A stretch of DNA of 64,000 nt from Arachnia rubra (GTDB lineage: Bacteria; Actinomycetota; Actinomycetes; Propionibacteriales; Propionibacteriaceae): positions 1,674,001 to 1,738,000 of the forward strand of contig NZ_AP024463.1 in assembly GCF_019973735.1 (NCBI RefSeq). Direction: 5' to 3'. How positions within the stretch are numbered: the stretch's first letter is position 1; each line of letters opens with the position of its first letter. The notes beneath the pieces were generated by a model. That model worked only from the letters and a program-made list of their open reading frames with translations, did not search any database and had not been told where the DNA came from. Shown in pieces: positions 36,373 through 47,458 of the stretch. A program made the translations under genes and the position numbers.

Positions 36373-37482
36373 CTAATAGTCCATGCTCATAGCTTGGCGC
36401 ACCTGTGACAAGGTCTCCTCAGCGACAGCGTTGGCCCGCTCATTGCCGGCGCGCAGTACTTCACGCAGGATGCCTGGTTCGGCGACCAGCTCGGCCCGGT
36501 ACGCCCGGTGCCTGGCGAAATGGTCATTCACGGCGGCTGTGGCAAGCTTTTTTAATCCGCCGCCCCCGCCATCACCAACTTCGTCAGCCACCTCCTCTGG
36601 AGTCCGGTCCAGGCACATGGCCGTTATGTTGACTAGATTCGACACTTCAGGCCGGTTGACGGGGTCGTAGGTGATGTGACGGTCCGAGTCGGTGACGGCA
36701 CGTTTCAGCAGCTTCGCGGTCTCGTCTGCCGTCATCCCGAGTTCTATGGTGTTCCCGCGTGACTTGCTCATCTTTTTGCCATCGAGGCCGAGAATGGTCC
36801 CGCTCCGGCTGAGCAACGACTCGGGCTGCGGGAAAACCGGCCTGGCTGGATCCACCCGGCCGTAGCGTTCATCAAAACGGCGTGCGATAACCCTGGTCTG
36901 CTCGACATGCGGGAGCTGGTCCTTGCCGACAGGTACCAGGTTGGCTTTGCAGAACAGAATGTCGGCCGCTTGGTGCACCGGGAAAGTCAGCATCAGCCCG
37001 GACATCGGGCGGGTGGACGCCGCCAGCTCGTCCTTGACCGTGGGGTTGCGGCGCAGCTCCGCGTCAGTGACCAGTGCCAGGAAGGGAACCAGCAGCTGGT
37101 TCAAGGCGGTGACTGCCGAATGGGTGAAGATCACCGTGCGCTCTGGATCGATGCCGGCTGCGAGGTAGTCCGCCACCATGTTGTAGACGTTGTCTTTCAG
37201 CTCACCGACACCATCACGGTCGTAGATCACCTGGTAGTCGGCAATGACCAGGAAGGTCTCGATCCCGGCATTCTGCAGCCGAACACGGTTCTGGAGTGAA
37301 CCGAAATAATGCCCTATGTGTAGACGACCAGTGGGACGGTCTCCTGTGAGCAGCCGGAACCTGGCCGGGCCCGAGGCGATCTCGGCCTCGATCTCACGGC
37401 TGCGTGCTTCCGAACGCTGTACGGTTTTCTCTGCTGTCGTGGCGGACTCGGACTCCATGCGGGCAACTTTATCGCCCGGCAA
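36373..37482 (-). CDS. trpS: Tryptophan--tRNA ligase
   Basis: Class I synthetase charging tRNA-Trp. The HIGH motif is in GRLHIGHYFGSL and the KMSKS loop is GKKMSKSRGN. GLMLTFPVHQAADILFCKANLVPVGKDQ and DSDRHITYDP are family segments (read across the gap at ILFC). 369 residues from the first ATG; another ATG (37458) would give 361. The N-terminal 40 residues are a low-complexity extension. The gene follows the PHP gene by 9 bp and converges with the helicase. Confidence 0.95.
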   Translation of the reverse strand: MPGDKVARMESESATTAEKTVQRSEARSREIEAEIASGPARFRLLTGDRPTGRLHIGHYFGSLQNRVRLQNAGIETFLVIADYQVIYDRDGVGELKDNVYNMVADYLAAGIDPERTVIFTHSAVTALNQLLVPFLALVTDAELRRNPTVKDELAASTRPMSGLMLTFPVHQAADILFCKANLVPVGKDQLPHVEQTRVIARRFDERYGRVDPARPVFPQPESLLSRSGTILGLDGKKMSKSRGNTIELGMTADETAKLLKRAVTDSDRHITYDPVNRPEVSNLVNITAMCLDRTPEEVADEVGDGGGGGLKKLATAAVNDHFARHRAYRAELVAEPGILREVLRAGNERANAVAEETLSQVRQAMSMDY

Positions 37483-37491
37483 CGGCAGCGG

Positions 37492-38343
37492 TCACGCAGC
37501 GCCGCCTCTGTCACGGATCCGGGAGAGCATCTCAAGGTAAGCGGATTTCCGGGTGGTGTAGCACGCCAGCTGCCGCTCAGGCCGGGCCTCCCCGTGATAA
37601 TCACTGGAGCCGGTGCGCAGCAGACCGAGACGCGCGCCCATCTCGAACAACAGCAACCGGGTCTCGCGGTCATGATCCTTGTGATCGGTCTCGATGCCGT
37701 CGAGCTCATGTTCCCTCACCAGCTGCTCGATGAAGGGTGCTCCGAGGGCCTCCCGCGTCATGGGGGCCCATGGATGGGCCAGTACGGCCACTCCCCTGGC
37801 CACGTGCACCAAGTCGATGGCACGGCCCACCTCGATGGAATACCGGGGGACGTAGGCTGGTTGTCCAGGCGCCAGGAATGAGTCGAATGCCTCCTGCCGG
37901 TTCGCTACAACGCCCTTTGCCACGAGGGTGTCCGCTACGTGGGGGCGCCCGACTGATGGGGCTCCCTTCGCTGTCGCCATGACCTCGTCGATCGTCACGG
38001 GATAGCCGAGTTCAGTGAGTCGGCGACACATCTCCGGAAGCCGTTGCGTCCTGCCCACCCTCACCCTGGCGAGTTCCTCGTTCAACAGACGGTTCCAGAC
38101 ATCACAGCCATAGCCCAGCAGATGAACCGCACGGCCGTTGTGCTGGCATGAGATCTCAATGCCGGGCAGCACTCTCACCCCGATGCGCTTCCCAGCCTCC
38201 ATGGCCTCAGCGACCCCGTCGAAGGTGTCATGGTCGGTCAGCGCGATAACATCCAGACCAGCTTGGAACGCCTTCATCACGAGCATGGTCGGGGTGTCTG
38301 TGCCATCACTGACTCGCGAGTGGGTGTGCAGGTCGATCCTCAT
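37492..38343 (-). CDS. PHP-domain phosphoesterase (RNase AM/YciV-like)
   Basis: 283 residues from MRIDLHTHS. Metal-binding motifs of the PHP fold: HTHSRVSDG, ALTDHDTFDG, LPGIEIS, LAHPWAP and SSDYHGEARP. YciV-type members hydrolyse 3',5'-nucleotide bisphosphates and trim 5' RNA ends. That activity is inferred from family similarity only. The open frame extends 6 codons upstream, but the ATG at 38343 places the first metal motif at the family position. Confidence 0.88.
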   Translation of the reverse strand: MRIDLHTHSRVSDGTDTPTMLVMKAFQAGLDVIALTDHDTFDGVAEAMEAGKRIGVRVLPGIEISCQHNGRAVHLLGYGCDVWNRLLNEELARVRVGRTQRLPEMCRRLTELGYPVTIDEVMATAKGAPSVGRPHVADTLVAKGVVANRQEAFDSFLAPGQPAYVPRYSIEVGRAIDLVHVARGVAVLAHPWAPMTREALGAPFIEQLVREHELDGIETDHKDHDRETRLLLFEMGARLGLLRTGSSDYHGEARPERQLACYTTRKSAYLEMLSRIRDRGGAA

Positions 38344-38402
38344 GTTGATCATGCTAGCCACCGTCTCGATATCACAGCGAGACCAACGCTACATTGGTCC
38401 CC

Positions 38403-38879
38403 ATGCAGCTCAACTACAAGCATGAATTCAACGGCAGCCCCGACCAGGTGGCGGCGCTGTTCCGCAACGAGGCGTTCATCGATGATGTCGCCAAGCACGC
38501 CAACGCGATAGAGCACACCGTGAATATCGCTGACGATGCCACCCACCTGGACCTGACTCTTCCTGCGCCCGAGTCAATCTCGAAGTTCTTCGGCAAGGGC
38601 ATCCGCATCAAGCAGTCTTTTGCCTGGGGTGACCCAGACGAGGCTGGTGTCCGGAAGGGCAACTTCACGGTGGACATCGCCGGTGCTCCTGTCAGCGTCG
38701 AAGCCGATGCCACCCTCTCGCCGACCGGGCCCGCATCCTCGGAAGCGGTCTATGTCGGTGAGCTGGAGGTGAAAATCCCCCTGGTCGGCAAAAAGATTGA
38801 AGCTCAGGTGGAACCCATGATCGCCCGGGCTTTCGCCGGCATCGAGCGGCGTGCCCAGGCCTGGCTGACCCAGGGCTGA
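38403..38879 (+). CDS. DUF2505 family protein
   Basis: 158 residues (MQLNYKHEFNGSPDQVAALF, SFAWGDPDE, VGELEVKIPLVGKKIEAQVEPMIARAF in parts). The SRPBCC-like fold, common in actinobacteria, suggests hydrophobic ligand binding, but no function is established. The start is the second ATG, since the first adds only three residues. It is divergent from the PHP gene and ends 4 bp before the DUF6912-like gene on the other strand. Confidence 0.85.
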   Translation: MQLNYKHEFNGSPDQVAALFRNEAFIDDVAKHANAIEHTVNIADDATHLDLTLPAPESISKFFGKGIRIKQSFAWGDPDEAGVRKGNFTVDIAGAPVSVEADATLSPTGPASSEAVYVGELEVKIPLVGKKIEAQVEPMIARAFAGIERRAQAWLTQG

Positions 38880-38883
38880 TCCT

Positions 38884-39357
38884 CTAGCGAAGCCCCCGGC
38901 GGTACTCCTCAACGTCATTCCACAGCAGATCGGACTCATGTAACAGTCCCTGGACCTCCTCGAACCCCCATGCGGTGTCGACGTCCAGGCCTTGGGCTGC
39001 TGCTGCGGCGGCGGAAAGGTCGAAGCCGGGGGCTTCGCTGAACCAGCAGGTCATAGCCTCAGGCGCAACCTGAGCGACCAGGCAGTCCCCATTGGCTGGA
39101 TTATCCCCGGACCTCACCAGGGAAGCCTCGACCTCAGCTACCAAGACCAGCCTCTCCCCGTAAGCCGCCAGAGCCGCCACCGAGGCAAGTACCAGCGCGG
39201 CGTACTCCGCGTCTTCCTGCTGCCCAGGCGTGTATCCGAGAGAGGACAACAGCTCTGGTGTGACCCGGTGAGCTTTCCTATCAGTCAGCTGCACCGTTCC
39301 GTCTATCGCCGCCAGTTCTTCATGCGCGATGGGTATGAACACCAGTTCTCTCGTCAC
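38884..39357 (-). CDS. DUF6912-like hypothetical protein
   Basis: 157 residues starting at GTG. Features seen: ELVFIPIAHEELAAI, VTPELLSSLGY, EDAEYAALVLASVAAL, LVLVAEVE and a C-terminal EVQGLLHESDLLWNDVEEY. This fits a small actinobacterial family (DUF6912) of unknown function; the assignment is from memory. The insertion-sequence region begins at or just after its start, so its native promoter may be displaced. Confidence 0.65.
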   Translation of the reverse strand: MTRELVFIPIAHEELAAIDGTVQLTDRKAHRVTPELLSSLGYTPGQQEDAEYAALVLASVAALAAYGERLVLVAEVEASLVRSGDNPANGDCLVAQVAPEAMTCWFSEAPGFDLSAAAAAAQGLDVDTAWGFEEVQGLLHESDLLWNDVEEYRRGLR

Positions 39358-39524
39358 ACATCAACATTAGGGCCTACCAGGCCGCTCACGGCCCGGCCAG
39401 GCCCGCCGCCGGACCTGACTTGTCGCAGTTGAGGTTGGGTTGGTGTCTGTGGATTGTGTTGGTGCTTGTCAGGGCGTTTTGGGTGTGTCGTGTGGGTCAC
39501 TAATCGGGGGGTAGGATCTGGTAG

Positions 39525-40585
39525 GTGAGCCCGTTTCTGCGGAAGGTGAAGACCGCTTCCGGGGCGACAGCTGTGCAGATCGTGGTCAAGGAAGGCCGCA
39601 AAAACCGGATCATCGAGCATCTCGGGTCTGCCCATGACGAGGCCGGGCTGGCTGTGTTGATGGCCGCTGGCCGGGCCAAGCTGGTCCCACCAGATCAGCA
39701 GATGCTGGACTTCAGCGCAGCGACACCCACGCAGCCTGCGGTGGTCACTGGGAGCAGTTCCGCTTTGCTGGTTGAGGTGGTCTGGGCTACTTGGAAGGCG
39801 TTGGGTTTCGACGTGGTCGGTGATGAGGCGTTCTTCCAGCTCGTGCTGGCCCGCCTGGTCGAGCCGACATCGATGCTGGACAGTGCCCGGGTCTTGACCG
39901 AGCTCGGGATTGTTCCGGTGCACCGGGCGACGATGCACCGCTGTCTGGCCAGGATCGCAAGGCGGGGTTACCGAGACCAGTTGGCTGCGGCTTGTTACGG
40001 CCACGCCACCAGAGACGGAGACGTGACACTAGTGATGTATGACGTGACGACCCTGCATTTCGAGGTCGAGCACGAAGACAAGCTCCGCAAGGTCGGATAC
40101 AGCAAGGAACGCCGCGTCGATCCGCAAATCATCGTCGGGCTTCTCGTAGACCGCCATGGGTTCCCGCTGGAGATCGGCTCCTGGGAAGGCAACAAAACCG
40201 AAACCCACACCATCATCCCGATCATCAACCAGTTCACGACCCGACACCAGCTCGGCGAAGTGGTGGTGGTCGCCGACGCCGGCATGCTGTCGATGACCAA
40301 CCTCCAAACACTTCACGAGGCGGGATTGGGGTTCATTGTCGGGTCCCGCCCGGTCAAAGCCCCGGGTGACCTCGCCAAACATTTCCGCTGGCATAGGGGA
40401 CGCGTTCACTGACGGACAACTGATCGACACGATCACCCCTAGGGATAAAACCACCAGGGCCCAGACAGCCAACCCCATTACGGAACGGGCCGAACCGGTT
40501 TGGGATCCAATCCGGTATCCGCATTCGTGGCGGGCTGTATGGCACTACAGCCACAAACGTGCACTCCACGACCGTAGAACCCGGC
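39525..40585 (+). pseudogene. IS1634-like (IS4-type) transposase, 5' part
   Basis: Starts at GTG with SPFLRKVKTASGATAVQIV. Landmarks are HLGSAHDEAGLAVL, LVEPTSMLDSARVLTELGI, VMYDVTTLHFE (first catalytic Asp) and VVVADAGMLSM (second Asp). The frame breaks near 40395. The expected RWHGDAFTDGQLIDTI would follow if one base of CATAGGGG were absent; as printed, it stops at 40412. The second frame then runs on to the IS30 insertion. So the gene is doubly broken: one frameshift and one insertion. Confidence 0.87.
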
Positions 40586-41653
40586 GGTGTCAAGTGGTGG
40601 AAGCAACGAGTAGTTTCTGGAAAGCTTCTCGTGGGGTGAGGTAGCCGAGGGTGGCTCGGGGGCGTTCGTTCAGTTCTTCGGCGATGGCTGTGAGATAGGG
40701 CTGGTGTTGGGGGATGGGAGTGCCTTTGGGCAGGTAGTCACGGATGAGTCGGTTGGTGTTCTCATTGCTGCCGCGTTCCCAGGGAGAGTGGGGATGGGCG
40801 AAGTACACCGGCATCTGGGTGGCCATGGTGAACGCGGCGTGCCGGGCCATCTCAGAGCCCTGATCCCAGGTCAGGGTGCCCTTCATCAATTCGGGCAGCC
40901 CAGTGATGTGGTCGATCAGGGCGTCACACACCCCGTCTGCGTTCTTGCCCTTCGGCAGGGCGAGGATCGTGACGAACCGGGTGGTTCGTTCGACGAGGGT
41001 GATCGCGGCTGTTCTGCCGTAGGCGCCGATGATCAAGTCTCCTTCCCAATGACCGGGAACCTTCCGTCCTGTAACCTCCTGAGGCCGCTGATCGATACTG
41101 ACCATTCCCACAATCGGGGATTTCCGCTCACCCAAACGACGCCGGGACTGACGGCTAGTGCGTTTCGACCCGAGCATGACACCGTGCTCCCGCAGCGTCT
41201 TCTTCGGCATCGCATAAATCCAGGTGTAGATCGCTTCATGAGACACGCTCGCTCCTTGGGCCGTGGGGGAACCCTGACACGGTTCAAGCCTGTCACCCCC
41301 AGCCTCAGCACGTAATCTTCCCGCGATCTGACGTGGTGTACGAGACCTCCGAAGATCAGCAATCACCCGCTGCTTCAACACCAGATCAGCATCAATCTTG
41401 CGGAGCTTGGGCCGGGCACGCCGCCGCTGCGCAGCTACATCAGCAGCCACACACTTGTACCCCGTCTCACCCTGATTCCGGGCCACTTCCCGCGAAACCA
41501 CCGACACATCCCTACCAATCCGCCGAGCAATCTCACGCAACCCACACCCCTCCGCCAAGCCCCTCGCGATCCCAGCCCGATCCGTCACCGTCAACAACCG
41601 CCGCACCAACAACCCCTCCCTAACAAGCACTGTTGCTACGACCCTATGACACC
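40586..41653 (-). mobile_element. IS30-family insertion sequence
   Basis: 1068 bp with imperfect terminal inverted repeats: left GGTGTCAagtGGTgGaAGCAAC, right (reverse) GGTGTCAtagGGTcGtAGCAA(C). These are 22-25 bp long with about 70-75% identity. It contains one complete transposase gene on the minus strand. The host IS1634-like gene resumes immediately after its right end (LTAQENKARAV). Confidence 0.85.
40590..41630 (-). CDS. IS30-family transposase
   Basis: About 346 residues. N-terminal helix-turn-helix (GLREIARRIGRDVSVVSREV), RSRTPRQIAGRL, and a DDE catalytic domain with VPGHWEGDLIIG (first Asp), GTLTWDQGSEM (second Asp) and the Glu in SPWERGSNENTN. LNERPRATLGYLTP is the usual C-terminal signature. 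The open frame extends beyond the element; GTG at 41630 is the first plausible start inside it, but no Shine-Dalgarno supports it. It looks intact. Confidence 0.9.
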   Translation of the reverse strand: MLVREGLLVRRLLTVTDRAGIARGLAEGCGLREIARRIGRDVSVVSREVARNQGETGYKCVAADVAAQRRRARPKLRKIDADLVLKQRVIADLRRSRTPRQIAGRLRAEAGGDRLEPCQGSPTAQGASVSHEAIYTWIYAMPKKTLREHGVMLGSKRTSRQSRRRLGERKSPIVGMVSIDQRPQEVTGRKVPGHWEGDLIIGAYGRTAAITLVERTTRFVTILALPKGKNADGVCDALIDHITGLPELMKGTLTWDQGSEMARHAAFTMATQMPVYFAHPHSPWERGSNENTNRLIRDYLPKGTPIPQHQPYLTAIAEELNERPRATLGYLTPREAFQKLLVASTT

Positions 41654-41953
41654 ACCCCCTCACCGCGCAGGAGAACAAGGCCCGGGCCGTCGTGGCCGGC
41701 GAGAAGACCGCCCGCAACCCACGGTTCGTGACCACCAGCAAAGGCACCGCTGTCCTCAACGAGGAAGCGCTGACCCGAGCGAAACAACTGGTCGGGTTGA
41801 AAGGCTACGTCACCAACATTCCCATAACCGCCATGCCAGGACAGGAAGTGATCGACGCCTACCACGACCTATGGAACATCGAACAATCATTCCGGATGTC
41901 CAAACACGACCTCAAAGCCAGGCCAATCTTCCACTGGAGTGCCCGGCGTTTCG
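41654..41953 (+). pseudogene. IS1634-like transposase, 3' part (truncated)
   Basis: Continues the 5' part in the correct sense: LTAQENKARAVVAGEK, FVTTSKGTAVLNEEAL, LVGLKGYVTNIP, and the catalytic-Glu region WNIEQSFRMSKHDLKARPIFHW. The reading frame then enters the IS3 inverted repeat. The last 40-60 residues and the right terminal repeat of the element are gone. Confidence 0.85.
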
Positions 41954-42008
41954 TGGACAGTGGTGAAAAACCTGAGTTTATTCGAACATGTGAGGTAAAA
42001 TCTGTACT

Positions 42009-42296
42009 ATGCCGGCTTCGAAATTTAGTAAAGAGTTTAAAGAACAAATCATCGCGGAGGTTCTTGAGGGGTCTCGGCCGATAGCGGAAGTGGCGAAGTC
42101 CTACAATCTGGTTCCGCAAACTGTGGGTAACTGGGTGAGAATATGGCGGAAGCAGCATCCCGACCCAGGTATGGTAGAAGCCTCGTCGGATCAGGTGGCG
42201 GAGAACAAGCGCTTGCAGGCTGAGTTGCGTGAAGCGAAGATGGAGATCGAGTTTTTGAAAAAAGCGGCGGCCTTCTTCGCGCAGGAATCCCGGTAG
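42009..42296 (+). CDS. IS3-family transposase OrfA
   Basis: 95 residues. It has a helix-turn-helix (SKEFKEQIIAEVLEGSRPIAEVA) with NLVPQTVGNWV as the recognition part, then a leucine-zipper helix (ENKRLQAELREAKMEIEFLKKAAAFF in register). The run AAAAAAG at 42258-42264, near its end, is a typical -1 slippery site. After slipping, translation continues SGGLLRAGIPVAAKYVYIHREEGSYP into OrfB, giving the OrfAB transposase. Confidence 0.92.
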   Translation: MPASKFSKEFKEQIIAEVLEGSRPIAEVAKSYNLVPQTVGNWVRIWRKQHPDPGMVEASSDQVAENKRLQAELREAKMEIEFLKKAAAFFAQESR

Positions 42297-43177
42297 CAGC
42301 GAAATATGTTTATATTCACCGCGAGGAAGGCAGCTATCCTGTGTATCTGATGTGCCGCTGGGCCAGAGTGTCTCGTTCCGGCTACTACAGATGGCGGAAT
42401 CAGGGTTTATCCGAGACGCAGAAACGCCGGGAAGAACTCACTATTTTAATTACGCATTTCTTCCACGAGTCTGAGCAAACCTACGGGTATCGACGTATCC
42501 ACGCAGCTCTGGTTGAACGGGGAATCCACGCGAGCCCAGAGCTGGTGCGTCAGCTCATGCACCGGGCTGGCTTGGTGGCCTGTCAGCCCCGGAAACGGGT
42601 CCGTACCACCATCCCGGCCCAGGATCTTCACCACCGCCCGGATCTGGTGAAAAGGAATTTTACCGCCAACAAACCAGGGCAGAAATGGGTAGGCGATATC
42701 ACCTACATCCCCACCTGGGAAGGATTCACTTATCTAGCAACCGTCATGGATTGCTACTCGAAAAAGATCATCGGTTATGCGATCGCCGGGAATATGCGCA
42801 CCCGGCTTGTTGCCGAGGCTTTACACATGGCAGTCAGAAATTGCCCAGTAACCCGAGGTGAAACCGTCTTCCATTCGGATCGTGGTTCGCAATACACCTC
42901 AGCTGATTACGCGGAAATCATGAACACATATGGTATCCGTGCCTCGGTAGGTAGAACTGGGTCGTGTTACGACAATGCCGCAGCGGAATCATTTAATGCC
43001 ACCTGCAAGAAGGAGGTAGTGAACCGGAAGATCTACCCAACACGGAAACATGCTATAAAGGATGTGACAGCCTGGATCGAGTTACGTTACAATCAGAAAC
43101 GACTTCACTCGGCGTTAGGGTACCGAACCCCCAACCACGTCCACCAAGAATGGAGCCAACACCAGAAAGCAGCCTAG
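42263..43177 (+). CDS. IS3-family transposase OrfB (by -1 frameshift from OrfA)
   Basis: Integrase-core domain (rve). Landmarks: SRSGYYRWRNQGL, ESEQTYGYRRIHAAL, WVGDITYIPTWEGFTYLA (first Asp), VFHSDRGSQYTS (second Asp), AAAESFNATCKKE (Glu) and YNQKRLHSALGYRTP. The complete catalytic triad suggests the element is or recently was active. The frame is open from the slippery site at 42258; the first internal ATG, at 42341, would remove the first 26 residues. Confidence 0.92.
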   Translation, partial: SGGLLRAGIPVAAKYVYIHREEGSYPVYLMCRWARVSRSGYYRWRNQGLSETQKRREELTILITHFFHESEQTYGYRRIHAALVERGIHASPELVRQLMHRAGLVACQPRKRVRTTIPAQDLHHRPDLVKRNFTANKPGQKWVGDITYIPTWEGFTYLATVMDCYSKKIIGYAIAGNMRTRLVAEALHMAVRNCPVTRGETVFHSDRGSQYTSADYAEIMNTYGIRASVGRTGSCYDNAAAESFNATCKKEVVNRKIYPTRKHAIKDVTAWIELRYNQKRLHSALGYRTPNHVHQEWSQHQKAA

Positions 43178-43214
43178 AAATCCCATTTTTCAGTAGTGTC
43201 CACAAAACCCATAG

Positions 43215-43237
43215 CACTCCACCCACCATGTGGAGTG
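43215..43237. repeat. Short inverted repeat after the IS nest
   Basis: CACTCCAC and GTGGAGTG are perfect 8-bp arms around a 7-nt loop, in the 134 bp between the IS3 right end and the Rv3235-like gene. It may be a terminator or remnant of the host sequence; there is only a weak T-rich tail. Confidence 0.4.
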
Positions 43238-43336
43238 TTGTTGGCAGTCACGGATGTGTTGTCATTTTCTGGTGCGGTGTTGTACATCGGTGGCGTATCC
43301 CTTACCCGGTGGGTTGCGGCCACCTAGTTTTCAGCC

Positions 43337-43645
43337 ATGAAACGACTAACGGCCCTCACCCTGGCCCAGGCGGTGCTCGACGCTCTCCAGGGTTTGCGAG
43401 CGCTGCACCAGGTCCGCCCTCACCTGTCCTCCCGAGCCTTCCAGCAGCTTGTCTCCTACTCAGACGCTGCGAGTTTCAGCATCAGCGGCGTGGGACCGTT
43501 GCGCGTCCAATGCCCCGCTCGTGACAGCCTGGAGGCCAGTGGCACTGTCCAGATACGTGACAGGTGGTTGGCCTGCGCCATGCGCTTTGACCGGGGGGAC
43601 AGCTGGAAATGCTCAGATCTACGGGTGGTGGGATTCCCCGCCTGA
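43337..43645 (+). CDS. Rv3235-like family protein (DUF6459)
   Basis: 102 residues. Helical N-terminus (LTLAQAVLDALQGLRALHQV) and a beta-rich C-terminus (FSISGVGPLRVQCPARDSLEASG, DRWLACAMRFDRGDSWKCSDLRVVG in parts). The pattern of a Trp-rich small domain located next to secA matches the actinobacterial Rv3235 family, function unknown. It is shorter than many members, and the IS3 element lies 134 bp upstream, so the promoter may be altered. Confidence 0.72.
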   Translation: MKRLTALTLAQAVLDALQGLRALHQVRPHLSSRAFQQLVSYSDAASFSISGVGPLRVQCPARDSLEASGTVQIRDRWLACAMRFDRGDSWKCSDLRVVGFPA

Positions 43646-43769
43646 GGACTTGCAAGCCGCGTTGATAGCGACTGGGTGGCTATCCTGCCCGGCTCCGAGT
43701 CATCGCATGCGCTTCGCGCCACCATCGGCCCAGTTCGTCATGATAGTTCCCAAGAGAGGCCATCCGCCG

Positions 43770-43788
43770 GGGGGGACATCGTCCCCCC
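43770..43788. terminator. Hairpin between convergent Rv3235-like gene and secA
   Basis: GGGGGGAC-ATC-GTCCCCCC: a perfect 8-bp stem with a 3-nt loop, placed in the convergent gap 52 bp past the secA stop. It would serve both strands. There is no T-run. Confidence 0.6.
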
Positions 43789-43839
43789 GATCTCCTGGCA
43801 CAGGCTCTCTCAGGGCAAACCTGACGTCAGGGCGGTGAG

Positions 43840-46605
<2,766 letters not shown>

Positions 46606-46686
46606 GTCTGACGATCCTTAACAATTTGACTCCGGTGGCTGTAGCACACCACCTGCAATCCTAGCCAGCCCTGAGGCAGCACAAAA

Positions 46687-46724
46687 CTGTGGCGGGTCCG
46701 TCCGCAGGGACGGGCCCGCCACAG
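46687..46724 (-). terminator. Strong intrinsic terminator after hpf
   Basis: A 17-bp stem with one mismatch (CTGTGGCGGG-x-CCGTCC and its complement) and a 4-nt loop, followed on the minus strand by TTTTGTG. It begins 8 bp past the hpf stop and separates hpf from secA. Confidence 0.85.
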
Positions 46725-46731
46725 AAGGTGT

Positions 46732-47346
46732 TCAGGGGGCCACATTCAAGTGGATCACCCCATAGTTGTAGGCCTTGCGGCGGTAGACCACGGAGGGTTT
46801 CCCGGTGTTGGCATCCTGGTACAGGAAGAAGTCATGCCCCACGAGCTCCATCTCATCCAGGGCCTGGGCTAGGTTGAGTGGCACCGCGTCGAATTCTTTC
46901 TCGCGGACCACGAGAGGGCCATCCCCATTGACCACGAGGCCCGCGACCTCGTAGGTGTTTTCCTCCGGCTCAGTCTGCTCCTCCTCAACAGACGGCGGAG
47001 TGGCTGCGATCTCCTCGGTGAAGATGGCCGTGCGCAATCCCCGGTGGGTTTTACGGCGGTCCGCTGCCTTCCTGAGCTGGACCTTCAACCGGTCAAATGC
47101 CTGCTCGAAGGCCAGCGTCTTGTCGTTTGCCTTCGCCTCAGCACGGACGACGGGGCCGCGGCTGCGGAGCGTGATCTGGACCTCTACTGCGTCGGAGGGG
47201 TTCTTGGTGCCATCCGAAGCCGAGAACTCTACCTCCACCCGAATCACCCGGTCTCGCAACCGCTCGACTGTGACGATCCTGTCATAGACCAGTTCTTTGA
47301 GCTCGGGGCTGATGGTGCAGTGCCGACCGGTGACGACGACGTCCAT
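46732..47346 (-). CDS. hpf: Ribosome hibernation promoting factor, long form
   Basis: 204 residues. The N-terminal S30AE/RaiA domain (about 1-105: MDVVVTGRHCTISPELKELV, VEVEFSASD, VEVQITLRSRGPVVRAEAKANDK in parts) binds the decoding centre. After an acidic linker, the C-terminal dimerisation domain (about 145-203: VVREKEFDAVPLNLAQALDEM, FFLYQDANTGKPSVVYRRK) joins two ribosomes into 100S particles. A strong AGGAGG ribosome site precedes the ATG. A perfect inverted repeat ends 25 bp before the start codon. Confidence 0.95.
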   Translation of the reverse strand: MDVVVTGRHCTISPELKELVYDRIVTVERLRDRVIRVEVEFSASDGTKNPSDAVEVQITLRSRGPVVRAEAKANDKTLAFEQAFDRLKVQLRKAADRRKTHRGLRTAIFTEEIAATPPSVEEEQTEPEENTYEVAGLVVNGDGPLVVREKEFDAVPLNLAQALDEMELVGHDFFLYQDANTGKPSVVYRRKAYNYGVIHLNVAP

Positions 47347-47370
47347 GTCTCCTCCTGGCTAGAAAGCTAT

Positions 47371-47412
47371 GACGCCAGCTCCCCGTCTTCCGAACTGGGT
47401 CTGGCTGGCGTC
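47371..47412 (-). terminator. Hairpin between comF and hpf (terminator or leader element)
   Basis: GACGCCAGC and GCTGGCGTC are perfect 9-bp arms with a 24-nt loop, followed on the minus strand by ATAGCTTTCT. It most simply ends the mtrA-mtrB-lpqB-comF transcript. If the hpf promoter lies upstream of it, it would sit in the hpf leader, directly above the ribosome site. Confidence 0.5.
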
Positions 47413-47458
47413 TCCATTCCTCCACGTTACTCCCGTTGTGCTTCGTGGCGAGCGGTTT

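Larger units (their letters stand above)
39400..43203. mobile_element. Nest of three insertion sequences (IS1634-like, IS30, IS3)
   Basis: An IS1634-like element carries an IS30-family copy inside its transposase gene (40586-41653). An IS3-family copy begins where its 3' end should be (41953-43203). The left boundary of the IS1634-like element was not found and is placed approximately. Its right end is missing. Neither inner element shows a matching target duplication, so deletion or recombination after insertion is likely. Confidence 0.85.
41953..43203 (+). mobile_element. IS3-family insertion sequence
   Basis: About 1.25 kb. Ends: left GTGGACAGTGGTGAAAAA, right (reverse) GTGGACACTACTGAAAAA, three mismatches. 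It encodes OrfA and OrfB in frames related by -1. Flanks (TTC and AAA) do not form a target duplication. Base composition is somewhat lower in GC than the neighbouring genes, as is usual for a recent arrival. Confidence 0.9.
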
